A stretch of DNA of 64,000 nucleotides from Microplitis mediator (taxonomy: Eukaryota; Arthropoda; Insecta; Hymenoptera; Braconidae), in contig NC_079970.1 in NCBI RefSeq assembly GCF_029852145.1, positions 1,302,001-1,366,000 on the forward strand, read 5' to 3'. The notes under the pieces are model-generated. The model was not told the origin of the DNA. It searched no databases and was given only the letters and a program-made list of their open reading frames with translations. Of the stretch, positions 46,811-59,612 are shown piece by piece. Numbering within the stretch: the first letter of the stretch is position 1; each line of letters begins with the position of its first letter. Made by a program: the position numbers and the translations under genes.

Positions 46811-49470
46811 TATTATATTTTTTTGACTTACTGCCGATAATTAAAAATAAATAAACCTGAAAAATATTAAGTAGAACAAATATATATGTTTATATATATA
46901 ACCGGTTAAATATAATTGATAAATTCATTTAATATTTTACTTACTTTCTCTTGACATTTAAATAAATTTGAATATAATCCCAGTATCTAGTTTATTATTT
47001 TATTTTTTATTGATTATTGTTAAACTTTTTACAATCGGTGTCAACTATTATTAGTTACAAATACTTATATATTTTATTATAAATATCGTATGTAGTATTG
47101 TTTAATTATTTATTTGATTGGCTGTCAAAAAAGAGAGGTTACAATTCTTCGCCCGGCAAATACTGACATCTAGGATTTTTGGCGGCAATTTTTTTTTAAT
47201 TCAAATGCAAGATTTTTTTTAAATCTTTTGACAGTTGAACAATTAAATTAATTATATATTTATTTAATTTTTAAATTTATTTGCTGATAAAAAAATATAT
47301 AATTTATAAATGTAAAAAATATTTTCTTTTTTTTTTAAATTAATAATTCAATTTAAAAAAAAAACAATAAAAATCATGACTAATTTATGTTATTTAAATT
47401 ACATTTAGTATTTTTCTTATTACGTAAATATAAATATATATGAATTTAATCTCGACTATACATATAAATTTTTTAAATATTTATGATAATAAAATGCAAG
47501 AATATGACATTTAATATTCAGTATTACTTTAACTCTCATGAAAATAAGATAAAAAATTTTCACATGTTTAATAATATAAAAAATTACCAGCAGTAAAAAT
47601 TTAAAATAAAAAAATAGTACGTAATTTATTTACATCTGTTGAAATAAAATCTAAAAAGTGAAATGCAGCAACAAATCCATGAATAAAAAAAAATAAATAA
47701 GTCGGTTGTTACTTTAGCAATTACACTAACTTATTTATCAACGTCTGAAATAACAACAAAGACAATTTGTCATCTTGTCAGTCTCGCTTAAAGATTTTTC
47801 TCACGTTTATTCTCCATCGCATCCTTTTTTTATGCTTCGTTTAATCTTACCCGTACTTTTTATTTATTTTACTCTTGCGTTATCCTATTTTACTTTTATT
47901 TTTTAAATTCTAAACTGTAAATAAACTGTAAATTGCCTAAGTAACTTACATCGCACTTTGTTTTATTGCGTCAATTGATATATAACTTCGCATGCCACAA
48001 GTGTCTTGTCAATGCCGGATTTTTTAATACTTAAAATATTTAAATTCTCTTGTTAAGTGGATGGTCGGGTATACATTTTTTTTCTTTTAATTACTGGCAT
48101 CGAAGGTATAATTAATTGTTTATTGCTGATATATTAGTTTGCTATTTGTTATATATATAAATTCATATATTATCTTAACGAGGCTTTTATCCATATCAAT
48201 GTTTTAATGATATTCTCGTCATCCTTTAATGTATATCCCTATTTTGGCATACTGCCACATGTGTGTTTGTTAATTTATTCACCATGACAAGCTTTGCATT
48301 GAACGATTTTAACGAGGTATTTTAATAATACATATATTTTATTATTAATAAAAATTTACGATATTAATTTTAATCCGCGCTATTAATTATTTAATTATTT
48401 AATAACAATTTAAATATTTTGAATTCAAAATTTTATTAAAAATAATAATAATGGTAGTGGTAGCGGTATACTTCTAGATATTAAAATAAAACGCTATATC
48501 TATAGATATTAAAATAAAACGATAGAGTTATTTGTTAAATAATTGAAGTTATTACATAAGTTTTGTAACAGATAAACTTGGCGTAAATCGTTACCGGAAT
48601 AAATGCAACACTAATCGCGTCATAATAATAAAAGTTATTGTTGCGATAATAAAAGGTGGAAAATCTGTTGCCGTAACGACTTATATATAGGGAAAAATGA
48701 AAACAATCAGTGAAATGTTTTGAATTTGTAAAGTTTTAAAGTATGAAAGTTCAATAATGCAGATTAATACATACCGGGTTTTATTGTTACAACTTCATTG
48801 ATTATTTATATATCTATATCTATATCTATGCGATAACTATTTTATTGACATTCAAGTTTACTATTATAGTATTATCGGGTTTCAATTTAATGAGCTCTAT
48901 CTCCAAGACTGCGTATCAGTTTCTATAATAATTCATTATCGTTAAGATTGCAAGTTTATTTATCTGATGAGATATGATGATTCATCATTTTTAATAACGC
49001 TGACAATAAATATAATTAATATTCTAATGTTGACTTTGAATTTTCGATTTTCGCCCGCTATTTTTTTAAAAAATTTGTCGTCGTAAAATTCAACCAGACT
49101 TTTAATCTCAAGGAAAAATATTGCGCAAGTAAGAGATATATAAAGTAGGTATATATATATATATATATATATGTATATTTTCTTTTCTAATAATATGAAT
49201 AAGACGAAAAGCGTGGATGCGCAAGCGTGACTGTAAGACTTCACATAGACGAGCAACAAACGAAAGTGCGATAAAATAATAAATTTTTTCTTCGTGGCTT
49301 ATCGTGGTATATAAATATATATGATATATATTCGCGGTACATTGTATGTAGATAGTATTATATTTTAGTATCATATATATTAAGTGTGTAAGAATAAATG
49401 CATTGTACATCAGTAATTTTAAATATCGAACTGCGCGCGCGCTCGATCTCGATCGATTTTTTCCGTTATC
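46811..49470. other. Intergenic region between Haspin and the sugar transporter (divergent)
   Basis: Very AT-rich; the promoters of two divergent genes must lie here. (TA)n at 49150-49172 and TATATC repeats at about 48810-48830 are present. One short candidate exon is at 48284-48316. A GC-rich patch at 49431-49460 lies just before the transporter ATG. Confidence 0.45.
48284..48316 (+). CDS. Possible alternative first exon of the sugar transporter
   Basis: ATG in a good context (CACCATGAC) opens eleven codons (MTSFALNDFNE) and ends before GTATTT in phase 0. This is the phase needed by exon 2 at 49756 and the same as that of the exon at 49471. The donor is weak. Confidence 0.3.
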
Positions 49471-52400
49471 ATGACTGACACCAATGGCACGCTGGTAAGA
49501 ACACTATCTCTGTACTTCTGTTTGTCAATAGCTTCGGATCAATAGATTTTTATGGCAGAGACTGCTCTAGGTTTTTTGCAAATGCGGCGGTTTTATATAA
49601 AACAATAGGTTATGTCAAACGCGTGGATATTTTCATCTAGTGTCTGCGCAAACTCGCGAGTGCCGCGAATGAAAATTTATATTTCATTTTGATTGAATAT
49701 TTAAACTTTTCAATTATTTTCCTACCGGTTCTGCAAATATTTTGTTTTGTTTCAGCTCGAAAAACCGGAAGTCAAAGTTTGTTCGGACAAAGGTGCAAAG
49801 TGGTCACAATGGAAGCAATGGCTTGCAGCTATTTCAGGTATAGTTTTTAAATGTATTTTTAAAAATTACACAGAAAAAAATAAACTTTAAAAATTACAAT
49901 TTGAAATTATAACCCGGAACCCGGTTGTCAATATGGAGAATTTTAACATTCAAATAGGAAATTTTATAATACGTGTCGTCTATTTTCTAAGTATCAGTTA
50001 CGATTTTTAAAGTTCAAATAGTAATTTTTCTTAAGTAGACAATTAATTTTCATACTTATCCTGTAATTACTCACGTTTTAATCATAAATGACAAAATTAC
50101 TATTTAGAATGATGGTATTTACTGATCATTATGTCATTATATTACTTGTCATTCTCAATTTATATAGTTAATTTTTTTCCGTGTAAGTAAATCGATTTCT
50201 ATTTGAAAATGAAAAGAAATATTAGAAATTATATTTTTTGGAATTAATTTCGAGAATAAATTAAATAAGACTTAAAATTAACTTGAATATTTGTATAGAA
50301 ATTCAAAAACTGATGACTTTTTAAATTTTACCGCCATTATGTTTAAAATTAAAAAAAAGTTTTTATAACTAAAATTAAGTAGAAAAAATTTTTTATTTAA
50401 TTTTTTTTATTAAATACCAAACTAAATATTTATGTTACACTATTTACAATGTTTTGAAAAAAATTAAATAATATTTTTAAAAAAAATTAATTAACATTTT
50501 TAAAAAAACAATAGATAATTTAAGACAAGCTTACAGACGCCAAGCTCATGGCGATAATTTCGGGGTTGTACAATCCCTGAGACTGACATTTATTGAAAAT
50601 CGTCTTCATGTCACTTATCAGCTCATTGTTTCTTTCCAAGTATTCGAAGGCCTTAAATAAATAAACAGTAAACTCGTCTGCCATTTGAGTCGCTTCAGTT
50701 TTTTTCGCAGCTTCAATAATGTCTTGGGCGAATTGTATGAACAAAAGTTTCCTCGCGTCATCAGCGGCCGTGAATTCTTCATACCACACACGTGCAACTA
50801 TTTTGTAGTATCTTTTGCGATTAATAAAATGCCACTTTAGCATTTTGAAGTCCCCGCTCACTATGTGAGAGTTGAATTTCTCTCGGGCAACAGATTCATC
50901 AAAGACCGGCATTTTGAATAAAAGCTGTAAATTTTAAAATATAAATTAGATATAAGTTTTTAAATACAACACTAATATATTGTATATTTATAAATATAAT
51001 AATAATATAAATTATATATTTATAAATATGAATCGTCAATTTTTTAATTTTAAAAACAAGTGATTACTTACCAATTTATTAATTGAAGTATTTGATTATT
51101 TATAAATTATAAATATATGTATTTATAAACTGGATCAATTTATTTATTTGTGAACTGGATAAACTTCTGAGGTTTATAATAAATAGAATAAAATTTCAGG
51201 TTATTTGTTTCTACTAGAGCACTGAAAGAAGCGACGACGTGACTTACTATCAGGATGAGTACTGACTAAATTTTGGCAGTATACCGATGCACACGAAACT
51301 AATTACTTTACACTTATACCCCCACTCCCCTGAAAAAATTTGCCGCCAAAGTCTGGGCAAGAAGACAGCAGACTAGACCCGCACGGCCCTTACACCCTCA
51401 TTAAAGTTATTACCTACGAAAGTACTTAACAAATTTTATCTTCACTTCGGAATCAATTTTTTAAAATCCCAAGTAGTTCTCCTAATTGTCTTAAGATGAG
51501 AAAAAAATACAAAATTTATCTCATGCAGACACGAAAAATATAAATGGCCTCGGATCTAAAAGGTCGTAATCCTATTTACAAATTCTAATATCGCTTTAAG
51601 TTTTAAAAGTACTGTAGACATATAATTAAATAATGAAAACACTTATAAATATATTAAGTATATTTTACATTTATTTTATGAATCACTTGAAAATACCAAA
51701 GATTTATTTTTATGAGAATAGAAAAACTAAAGTACACTGTAAAAAATCACCGGGGTAAGTCCAAGCGGTGTAGGTGTTAAAATTATCGGTGTTAAATTTA
51801 CCCCCGAAAGCGGTGTTAAAATAACGCCGCTGCCGGTGTAAATATTCTAGACCGGTGTTAAAATAACGCCGCCACCGGTGTAAATGTTCTGTACCGGTGT
51901 TAAAAAAAATTTTCCGGTGTTAAAATAACGCCGCTGCCGGTGTAAATATTCTAGACCGGTGTTAAAATAACGCCGCCGCCGGTGTAGATATTCTTTACCG
52001 ATGTTAAAATATTTTACTTTGTGAATATTTTTACTTACTCGATCACTGTACTTGTTAATAAATAATATTCTTTATTAATTTTCATAGAGAACTGACATTT
52101 TTTGTGTTTTATAATCTTTAAAGTTAATACTCCAAGCGGACGCAGTTTACCCCGCTTTTACACCGGTATTACTCCGCTTTTACACCGATATTACTCCGTT
52201 TTTACATCGGTTACCCCGCTTTTACACCGGTTACCCTGATTTAACACCGGTATTTTTAACACCGGTGAATTACTCCTCCTACACCGGTGTAATTTTATTT
52301 TAACACCGGGCGGAGTTAAAATGAGTCCATTTTTAACACCGCTCTTTTTACAGTGTAATTATAAAAATTTCGCCTATTTCTTTACAAATTGATAATTGAA

Positions 52401-53854
52401 AAAAATAATGAAATTTGAACTCTGTTATAGCAACACTATCAATGGTAGCTGTTGGTACAGTGTACGGATGGTCAACGACGATGTTACTGCGGCTGGAAAA
52501 GGGAGAAAACGTCCCGATGAAAATCACCGGTAGCGAGAGTTCATGGGTCGTGTCATTAACAGTAATTGCGTCAATGTGCGGTTCATTTCTGGGTGCCTTC
52601 CTGGCCGATTATTTTGGACGTAAAGTTTGCTTGCTGTGCTCAAGTATGTTTTTCATCGGCGGGTGGTTCGCCATAATATTCGCCGTCAGTGCCAATACGC
52701 TGTACGTAGCGCGTATTATCCAAGGGATAAGTGTTGGTATCTCTTATACAGCGAATCCCATGTACGTGTCTGAAGTTGCCGACACCAACATACGAGGTGC
52801 GCTGGGTACACTAATAGCCGTTAATGTCTTCACCGGCTCGCTACTTACATGCTGCGTCGGGCCTTACGTGTCATACAAGGCACTAGGAATCGTTTTGCTG
52901 GGAATACCGATACTATTTGTCGCGACGTTTGTTTGGTTTCCAGAGAGTCCCTATTATTTGGCGATGAAAAACCGCCACACTGCTGCCGCCAAAGCCATTG
53001 CATTTTTCAAAAACGTTGATTTGGAGACAGCGCACCGCGAGTTGCAGATAATTGTTAACAATATTAATGAGGAGAAAGCGCAGTCGGAAAATTGGAAAAT
53101 AAAAATACGTCATCTGTTGTCATCAAATAATCGCAAAGCGTTTTTCATTGTGCTCATGCTGATTGTTGTCCAGCAACTCAGCGGTAATTTTACGACAATG
53201 CAATTTTTGACTCAATTATTCGAGACAGCGAACGTGGGAATAGACGTTAATATTGCAACGATAATTGTTTTTGCCGTAGGTCTAGTTTCTGGTACACTTG
53301 CCACCATGACTGTTGAACACGCGGGCCGACGTAAATTACTAATGTGGTCAAGCTTTTCATGCGCCGCTGCATTAGCGATTCTTGCAACTTATTTATTTTT
53401 AAAGTACTTAAAATATAATATTGAAAGCATTAAATTATTGCCATTGTTCGTAATTGTTTTGTTTCAAATTGTATACCAAATTGGTCTCGGCACCCTTCCA
53501 AATGCTATTATAGGCGAACTCTTCCCCACGAATGCCAAAGGGGTCGCTGCTGCGGGAATCACTATTTCGGACGGAATTTTGGGATTTTTGGTCTCGATAT
53601 TTTACAAACAAATTGAAGACGCCTGGGGCACTCACACGCTTTACTTTTCCTTTGCCATGTCCTGTTTTATCGGGTTTATTTTCGTGGTCTTCTGTATACC
53701 GGAAACTAAAAATAAATCTTTCTTGGAGATACAACAAGAATTATCGAGACGTGGATTTAGATATAACAGGAGTTTTAAAGAGGAAAAAGAAACTGAGGAT
53801 GTATTATCATCCGGAAATTTATCTATTGCGCCAACGACATTTTCGACTAATTAA
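49471..53854 (+). CDS. MFS sugar transporter, facilitated trehalose transporter Tret1-like
   Basis: Three exons join in phase: 49471-49494, 49756-49837 and 52431-53854 (1530 nt, 509 aa). The first 36 residues are cytosolic and polar, then twelve hydrophobic segments follow. Sugar-porter signatures are present: DYFGRKVCLL after TM2, YVARIIQGISVGI in TM4, PESPYYL at the end of TM6, QQLSGNF in TM7, EHAGRRKLL after TM8, and PETKNKSFLEIQQEL after TM12. Such insect proteins carry trehalose or glucose across the plasma membrane along the gradient. The substrate cannot be told from sequence because this family is large in insects. Intron 2 (49838-52430) hosts a nested gene and two mobile elements. 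Confidence 0.92.
49869..50183. mobile_element. MITE, ends CACGGAAAAAAAT, 315 bp
   Basis: Left end CACAGAAAAAAATAAAC and right end GTTAATTTTTTTCCGTG are inverted, with TA on both sides. The interior is AT-rich and partly self-complementary. Confidence 0.65.
50520..50912 (-). CDS. CID-domain protein, RPRD1-like, nested in an intron
   Basis: A single exon of 130 codons starts at ATG 50910-50912. The whole protein aligns by pattern with the CTD-interacting domain of RPRD1/Rtt103 proteins: MPVFDESVAREKF, then FINRKRYYKIVARVWYEE, KLLFIQFAQDIIEAAKK, ADEFTVYLFKAFEYLE and a last GLYNPEII helix. CID domains bind the phosphorylated C-terminal tail of RNA polymerase II and act in transcription termination. 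The coiled-coil half of RPRD1 is missing, so length is less than half of the usual. It has no introns and lies opposite to its host gene, which suggests a retrocopy, though no poly-A tract is clear. The frame is intact, arguing for function. Confidence 0.7.
   Translation of the reverse strand: MPVFDESVAREKFNSHIVSGDFKMLKWHFINRKRYYKIVARVWYEEFTAADDARKLLFIQFAQDIIEAAKKTEATQMADEFTVYLFKAFEYLERNNELISDMKTIFNKCQSQGLYNPEIIAMSLASVSLS
51735..52355. mobile_element. CACTGTAAAAA-ended minisatellite element E2, 621 bp
   Basis: Inverted with respect to E1 and E3, with the same ends and TA flanks (51733-51734 and 52356-52357). About four internal units of about 42 bp (AATAACGCCGC(T/C)GCCGGTGT type). It ends 75 bp before exon 3 of the sugar transporter. 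Confidence 0.85.
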
Positions 53855-56800
53855 TTCCCGCACCGACTAATTATCGGGCTAGTTTAATTGATTTTATTGA
53901 ATAAAACCAAATAATGCTTAATTTAAAAATTACTGGGAGCAAAAAAAGTTACGGGAACTTTTTAATTGATTGTCAATTATAAAAGATTTATTGTTCAATT
54001 GTTAAATAAAGCCAATTGCTCTAGGCGTATCGTTCAGTATACTTACAATCAATGCAATTTTATTAAAAATAAATCGAGTTCAAATTTCAAATTTTTGAAT
54101 ACTTATTAATTTACTTATGAATTATTTAATTTTTTTCGGGTCATGTACTTTACTATTTTTTTTTTACGTGTAATTTAAAGTTAGTTGCGTAAAATGACAA
54201 TTGTATTTATTAATTACTCGAATTACTGTTTGGAATTTTAATTACTAGCAATAATTATTACGGCATTTAAAAATAACTTGCGCTCTTCCGGGCGATTTTT
54301 TAATAAAGAAAAATATTTTTACATGGAAATTAATAAATGCTTAATAGTTTTAAATAATTAGTGTAACTTTAGAGTGTGTAAAGTATTTTTAAGTAGACTT
54401 CAACAAAATAAATTGTAAAAAATGGCGAGTAAGTTAAATAAAAATACATATTATTTTTAGAAACGTCTGCTAATAGATGAAATAGTCTGTTATTAAATAA
54501 CTCTGCTGGAGGAGTTAATAAATTCCCGGTCTGCAAAGCAAAATCTGCTGTATGCTCTCGACATAATCTTTTATAGAATATATATTAATATATATTGTGG
54601 AATGAAATAACTTTTGTACATGATGTAGAATACGTTTTAAATAAAAAATTAGATTACTTATTATTAAAATGTTTCATTCATTCATTTAATATATAGTTTG
54701 TGAATAAATTGAGAGGATTTAAATTAATTTTGCTTCGGGGTTTACTTTTAAAAAAGTAAATATTTATTATATATTCTATAGGAACAAAATATTAACGTTA
54801 CATGTTTAATTCAATTTAATAAATCGATTGTTTCATTGAGTAAAACTACAAATGAACAGCTCGGAGTGAAAATAAAATGAAAAATATATAGATATATATA
54901 TAGATATATGCCGCAGCAAACGTGAATTTGGTCTGATATCGACTTTCGATTGTGAACGGCGAAACTTTTGTTGGTTGTGAGTGCGATGGACGGGTAAGAA
55001 GAGCTGGAAGCGCCGGCAGCGAGTGAGAATAAAAAAAAAAGTTAAAAAAAAATTGATCGAAAGGTAAAAGAGATAAAAATGGATAATATAAAAAGGAACA
55101 AAACGGAGTATAAAAAAGTATACTGGGGTAGCTGAGGATGGGAAGATGAGTAAAAAAATAAATACGGGAAATAGACAAACAGAAAATGAGTACAAGACGA
55201 ATAAGAAAAAATTTAAGCGGATGTAGAACCGAGTGTTCGTTAAGGTAATGAAAAAACGGGGAAGGAAAATTTTTTACTTTTTTTTTAAAAATCAGGTTCA
55301 TTCGTTACTGAAGGATGTGAGCGCAGGGCAGAGCGAAAAGGTAAATGGGAGAGGGTGGATCAAAGCAACAGTAAACGATAAGGTACACTCGAGCAGAAGC
55401 TGAACCGAGTAAGAGAACAAAGACGTCCAGACGATCGACTAAACCCCTGGCATGTCAACGTCAAATGCCGCCTGCTGGCCTGTTGTTTTCTACAAGGACT
55501 GGGAACAAAAAAGAACATGCCAATAAACAAAAGCACTATTGTTTTCTTCAATCGAGTGTCCACACTTATCTTCACTTTATACTCGCTCTATGTGTGCTCG
55601 ACTCATTTCCTGACTTATATTTCTGACAACTTATATTGATAACTTCCTAGCTGCTCTGAAGTGGACAACAACTAAAACTTTTATTTTAAATCTATTTTAT
55701 ATAAAAGTTTGTGAAATTCAATAAAAATAGACGTTCAAGTTTATATTTCAGCATGCGCAGAATTAGTTAATTAATATCAATACTCGAGAGTGGAATATTT
55801 ATATCTTGCCCACAGAATTAAACGCAGCCGAGCCGGCGATAAAATAATTTCTGATTTAATCAGACTGAAATGGAATAAATTCAGCGGCGTAAATGACACC
55901 CCAGTTGGAGATGACTTTGTTACCGCGTAGCTTGAGATGTATTTAAATGTATACATGTACCAGCATTGAGAAGACCCACAAGAGACATTTCAAGTAAGTA
56001 CGTTGTGTCTTATCTAAACGCATACACAAACACATCTATCAGCAGGAACCCCGAGAATGCTGCAGATACTCCGATCCGCAGCAGATTCGCCGGGGAGAGC
56101 TCCGTGCAATTCGTGTCAACCATGTCCTGGAAGCACTAGACTGCTGAAATTTTGGAGATGCCATTGTCTAACTGCGTCTCTATATATATATATATACATC
56201 CCAGTTTAGTCGTCACTCTAAATACCCGTTCGTTGTGCTCTATATTCTGGTGTCTCAGTCGCCCGGAATATTGCTCATCCACCAGTTAAATTCCTCGGCA
56301 AATAATATTCAGTTTATTAACACTTGAGACATTAACATGTCCCGAGTTTTTGTTTACAATTTATTGTTGTTGTTGTTATTGACGCTGACGCCGAATTTTA
56401 AACATAAAATACAGATAAATTTGAGACAGTGATTGACATAAAATGTAAATAGATATTTATCATCCTGATTCCTTCAATCAAAAGACTTGTTGTATTGGCG
56501 GTTGGTTATTGAGATAACGCGATGAATAATGCACGTAAATTTATATATATATGGATATATGCGGATATCGTATATCCTATATGTAGTACTCAATCGTGTG
56601 TCCCGTGTGCTGTATGTGTGTGTCTAACAAGCCCTGTCGACGTCATCAACGCACCGCCATCATTTATCACCTAAGAGATTTACCACTGGGCTTCCAAAAC
56701 AGCCCCCGTCTGTCTGGAACCTATTCATCATTAAAAGCTCCTTCTTTCAATAGGCTCTTTAAATATTTAAGTTCTAAGCCAGACCATGTCGGCTACGTGC

Positions 56801-56878
56801 GGAAATTTAAATGAACACATGGAAAAATTACAACGGCCTATTTAAATTTAAGATGGCCACTATTGCTCGGCTTTACTA
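53855..56878. other. Transporter 3' flank and gene-poor region
   Basis: The 3' UTR is AT-rich. At 54880-55340 the plus strand is purine-rich. Short frames such as one near 56339 (signal-peptide-like MSRVFVYNLLLLLLLTL) lack convincing exons. No gene is called. Confidence 0.4.
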
Positions 56879-57589
56879 TACTGTAAAAAAAACGGTGTTA
56901 AAAATGGACTCATTTTAACTCCGCCCGGTGTTAAAATAAAATTACAACGGTGTAGGAGGAGTAATTCACCGGTGATAAAAATACGGGTGTTAAATCGGGG
57001 TAACCGGCGTAAAAGCGGAGTAAAATCGGTGTAAAAGCGGGGAAACCGGTGTAAAAACAGAATATTTACACCGGCAGCGGCGTTATTTTAACACCGGTAC
57101 AGAATATTTACACCGGCGGCGGCGTTATTTTAACACCGGTCTAGAATATTTACACCGGCAGCGGCGTTATTTTAACACCGGAGATTTTGTTTTAACACCG
57201 GTACAGAATATTTACACCGGTGGCGGCGTTATTTTAACACCGGTCTAGAATAATAACACCGGCAGCGGCGTTATTTTAACACCGGAGATTTTTTTTTAAT
57301 ACCCGCCTAGAATATTTACACCGGCAGCGGCGTTATTTTAATACCGGAGATTTTTTTTTAACACCGGTACAGAATATTTACACCGGCGGCGGCGTTATTT
57401 TAACACCGGTCTAGAATATTTACACCAGCAGCGGCGATATTTTAACACCGGAGATTTTGTTTTAAAACCGGTACAGAATATTTACACCGGCGGCAGCGTT
57501 ATTTTCACACCGCTTTCGGTGTTGAAATTTAACACCGCCGATTTTACCACCTACACCGTTTGGACTTACCCCAGTGATTTTTTACAGTG
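56879..57589. mobile_element. CACTGTAAAAA-ended minisatellite element E3, 711 bp
   Basis: TA-flanked (56877-56878 and 57590-57591), with ends TACTGTAAAAA and TTTTTACAGTG. About nine copies of a unit AGAATATTTACACCGGC-GCGGCGTTATTTTAACACCGG, some with an added GAGATTTTTTTTTAACACCGG block. It is the most expanded of the three copies. Confidence 0.85.
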
Positions 57590-59006
57590 TATGACGTAGA
57601 ATTTAAAACAGGAATAATTTATCCGTGAAATTATTCAGCAATTAAACTGCCTGATTATCAAATTCGAATCAAGCGCCAGTCTGATGCACGACAAAGGAGT
57701 CCAAGTAGAGTTTCCCCATTTCTTTGCTTTTCCTCCGAGATAATTGAATACTTACCTCATAAAAAATCTCATTAAAGCGGTCGGTTTTTTAAAATATCAC
57801 AAGGGCATTGGGTCTCGCGTATGGTGGATTAATTCAGTGTAGCCTCGGATGTAGTAATGAGGGCAGGCTCTGCTCGAGGGCAAAGATTAAAAGAGGACAA
57901 CCTTTCTGCCGAACTTGAGCTTTAAATCTAAACATCAAAAAGCTCTGAAGTTATGCATTAAACTTAAAATAGATTCTAATGTACTCCAGGCGTTTTCTGA
58001 ACACACTTTTTATATTAAAGTGGATCTTTGTAAGCTCTGAGGGGTTTTGTTGTTGAATTCGCGGCTCTGTGATTATTAATGTCAATAACGTTTTAATTTA
58101 AATATCAAAAGCTTTGTGCTCCGATACGTTTATTATGAATAAATATTTTGGGTGTGTAGAGTGCGCGGTGCATAGATGAGATCTATTGTGGATTTCACTT
58201 ATGCGTTAGATGAGCTATAGCTCAATGTGCACTATTTATATATATATATATCATGTTCTATATACTGTTGGGATGTGTATGATCTAGCTGGCGTGTACGA
58301 TATGGTCATTCAACTTGCATTGAAGTAGTCATATAATTCGTTGACATGCATAAGTTATGCGCACTTTAGTCTTGCACTGGAGCATACATCAATCATACGC
58401 GATCATGTGTTACGTGCATTGCATTCATTTGTTCGCTGGTTCATGTTCTCACGTTTACTATTAATTAATTATTATAGATGGGAAATTATTTTTTTTTTAT
58501 ATATGAAACCTCACATACTTTTTTTTTATTAAAAAAAAAATAATAGGCGGTAAAAGTAAAAAAATATCGCGATCGATTGTTCGTTCAATCAGAGTCTGAT
58601 TCAAACGGACATTTGAAATGAGCTGACCATCGACTTGATAACTTACTCGTGTATTTCAAGTAACCGTTGAATATCTGTTTAAATTTATTCCTCATATGTA
58701 GTCGAGGTTATATGTAAATGTCTATGAACTGAAAAAAAATTACGTTTTTTTTACTGAAAAAAGTTTAACTTTTTTTATGTCACATATGGGATAATTAGGG
58801 AAAGGTAATTTTTTTTTACTATTACTCTTCTAGCTGCTAAATAATTCCCTTGAAAGTGTAGTAGTCTAAAAAAACACATGGGGCAGAACGAGTCATTAAA
58901 AAAAATTTGATTTATGAATAAATTGATTTTCTATTAAAAATTGAGTCAATTTGCCCCACAACTTTTTGCCTTCTTGAATAGATTTTGAGATATTTTGTCA
59001 ATAGTC
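57590..59006. other. Gene-poor region
   Basis: No convincing coding frame or element was seen. The base composition is mixed, with a (TA)n run at about 58230-58250. Confidence 0.4.
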
Positions 59007-59612
59007 CCCGTACAAAAATGGATTGATCACTCATTGATCACTGACTGATCAATCATCGATCACGGATTGATCAACAACTTATCGTTAATTGATCAATAAT
59101 TGATCAGTCAGTAATTAACCACAGATCAATAAGAGATCACTTAAAGATCAATAACTGATCACTCTGAGGAGAATAATCTGATAGTGATTAATCAGAGATC
59201 AGTTAGAGATCACCCAGTGATCAATCAGCGATAACCTATAGATCATTCGAAAATCGCATAAAAATCGTTCAGTGTTTAAATGAAAATCACAATTTTTATG
59301 ATATCTCCGAATGATCTATAGATTGTCGCCGATCACTGGGTGATCTCTAACTGATCTCTGATTGATCACTATCAAATTATTCTCCTCAGAGTGATCAGTT
59401 ATTGATCTTTAAGTGATCTCTTATTGATCTGTGGTTAATTACTGACTGATCAATTATTGATCAATTAACGATGAGTTGTTGATCAATCCGTGATCGATGA
59501 TTGATCAGTCAGTGATCAGTCAGTGATCAGTCAGTGATCAGTCAGTGATCAGTCAGTGATCAGTCAGTGATCAGTCAGTGATCAATGAGTGATCAATCTA
59601 TTTTTGTACGGG
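59007..59612. mobile_element. CCCGTAC-ended hairpin of TGATCA words (FB7), 606 bp
   Basis: Ends CCCGTACAAAAATGGATTG and its complement are flanked by TC. Both arms (about 270 bp each) are strings of TGATCA, ATCAGT and GATCAAT words that pair across a short centre at about 59270-59300. The right arm has an 11-bp unit GATCAGTCAGT in about seven exact copies (about 59503-59580). Confidence 0.85.

Noticed and set aside
54833..55301. Two overlapping minus-strand frames rich in Phe, Leu and Tyr
   Set aside because: They come from a purine-rich plus strand; low complexity and no domain.
57720..57790. Possible minus-strand exon ending at a GTAAGT donor
   Set aside because: The frame around it is not protein-like and no partner exon was found.
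59007..59612. Possible CRISPR-like array because of regularly repeated TGATCAGTCAG words
   Set aside because: Repeats are contiguous without unique spacers, the element is a hairpin with inverted ends, and the genome is eukaryotic.
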